The notes beneath the pieces are model-generated. The model did no database searches and was not told the origin of the DNA. It saw nothing but the letters and a program-made list of their open reading frames with translations. 64,000 bases of DNA from Winogradskyella undariae (GTDB taxonomy: Bacteria > Bacteroidota > Bacteroidia > Flavobacteriales > Flavobacteriaceae): contig NZ_JABTEL010000004.1 of NCBI RefSeq assembly GCF_013285155.1, positions 310,001 through 374,000 of the forward strand, in the 5' to 3' direction. Shown piece after piece: positions 63,263 to 64,000 of this stretch. The position numbers and the translations under genes were made by a program. Each line of letters begins with the position of its first letter. Position 1 is the stretch's first letter.

Positions 63263-63288
63263 CTAAAAATAAATAATAAAATTGTTTT

Positions 63289-63894
63289 TTAATTTTCTGT
63301 TTCTCGTTTAGCAGCTTGCTCGGCACGTTCTAATTCTTGCTGTGCTTTTTCTAGTTCTCTTTTGGCTTTTTCAAGATTTTGCTTAGCTTCTTCTGTGTTT
63401 TTAGCTTCTTCTTTATCAGTATCTGTGCCAGAAATATAATTTTTCAAGTCTTTTCCGAGTTCAATTATTTTATTTTGAAACGAATGTGAAACTTTATTTT
63501 TATTTACGAAAATTTTAATATTTCCTTTATTTAATTTGCATTCGAAAGTCTTATTATTATCTTTTTCGATAGTCCATAGGTATGTTTTACCGCTAATATG
63601 TAGATTATCTCTTCCTAATTGTTTTAATACTAAAGCTTTTATTCCTTCATTTTTTGAATTGTCATATCGTGCTCTAAATTTATAGGCGTCGTCAGAATTT
63701 GAAACAGAAATAGAGCTACTATGTTGTACATCATTATTTTCTTCTATAGAAATAGACTGTGAGATATTAGATGATGAAACACTCATTGTTGTTGGAGGTG
63801 TTGGTGGATTGGGTGCTGTTTGCGATTGGCCTTGTATAGCCGAAAATAAAGTAGCAACGACAAGGAATCCGATTTTTTTGTTTAAGATTTTCAT
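63289..63894 (-). CDS. Secreted protein with C-terminal coiled coil
   Basis: A 201-residue protein of unknown family. Signal MKILNKKIGFLVVATLFSAI then QGQSQ; a Pro-rich stretch (TAPNPPTPPTT); a Ser-rich segment; a compact middle domain (about 75-145, FRARYDNSKNEGIKALVLKQ); and a charged coiled coil at the end with E/K/A heptads (NLEKAKRELEKAQQELERAE). I chose the second ATG, because it gives a clean signal peptide; the first adds ten residues. Confidence 0.65.
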   Translation of the reverse strand: MKILNKKIGFLVVATLFSAIQGQSQTAPNPPTPPTTMSVSSSNISQSISIEENNDVQHSSSISVSNSDDAYKFRARYDNSKNEGIKALVLKQLGRDNLHISGKTYLWTIEKDNNKTFECKLNKGNIKIFVNKNKVSHSFQNKIIELGKDLKNYISGTDTDKEEAKNTEEAKQNLEKAKRELEKAQQELERAEQAAKRETEN

Positions 63895-64000
63895 GATTTT
63901 TTGATTTGATTTTGAAACATTCATAACTGTTCGTTTTTATTGATGATTCAAAATTAGAAGAGAAATATCCTAAAAAAAAGAAAATGAGAAGCGTTAACCT

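Noticed and set aside
63120-63326. 68-codon minus-strand ORF after the coiled-coil protein gene
   Set aside because: It overlaps the 3' end of the real gene in another frame and runs through its terminator hairpin.
1-64000. tRNA, rRNA, insertion sequence or prophage genes
   Set aside because: No cloverleaf ending in a TTCGA-type arm, rRNA-like sequence, transposase or phage protein was found on either strand.

Overview
The window is chromosomal DNA from a member of the Flavobacteriaceae (Bacteroidota), probably a marine genus of the Winogradskyella/Lacinutrix/Olleya type; the genus is inference. The evidence is the low G+C content, promoters of the Bacteroidota TAnnTTTG type, family-specific proteins (SprE/PorW, GldH, RicT, DUF5687, DUF6427, HU-CCDC81/SPOR), a protein with a type IX secretion (T9SS) C-terminal sorting domain, and an ATP synthase operon that lacks atpD/atpC. 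I see no rRNA, tRNA, CRISPR array, insertion sequence or prophage. Almost everything is core genome with tightly packed operons.

Layout. 1-4.5 kb: end of purD, two small membrane-protein genes, upp, a DUF4254 gene, a family 9 glycosyltransferase, then a tandem 170-bp palindromic repeat array. 4.5-10.4 kb: a PaaE-like flavin/2Fe-2S reductase, then a PadR-controlled operon of three related small membrane proteins, a DUF5687 ABC permease and its ATPase; a 30-bp near-perfect palindrome overlaps the padR promoter. 10.5-19.5 kb: the T9SS/gliding lipoprotein SprE, bactofilin, AtpZ/I, DUF6168 and atpB-E-F-H-A-G, with two hairpins inside the atp operon. 19.6-31.4 kb: two orphan exported proteins, a flippase-dut-nucleotidyltransferase-monooxygenase-TPR-DUF4292-EnvC-like cluster, a thioesterase, an HU/SPOR envelope protein and dprA. 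31.6-45 kb: a large T9SS cargo protein, trpS plus a 58-residue partner, plsC, an ECF sigma factor with a probable envelope-spanning barrel protein, recA, and a TonB-dependent receptor with its lipoprotein. 45-53.5 kb: a tRNA-uridine hydroxylation cluster (trhO, U32 protein, ferredoxin), ricT-gldH-pbp1A, and scoAB. 53.7-64 kb: a dual ABC ATPase, exonuclease, serine hydrolase, DUF4442, ogt, a CBS/DUF21 protein, orphan exported proteins, an Lrp regulator and a secreted coiled-coil protein.

How it fits together: envelope biogenesis and T9SS/gliding (sprE, gldH, bactofilin, the EnvC-like activator, PBP1A, SPOR protein, flippase, GT9) sit beside the proton-motive-force machinery and housekeeping genes. 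The least explained elements are the PadR/three-paralogue/DUF5687 operon, the sigma factor with its envelope-spanning partner, the trhO-trhP-ferredoxin cluster, several families of paired-hairpin repeats lying at gene ends, and three small ORFs (35, 41 and 58 codons).
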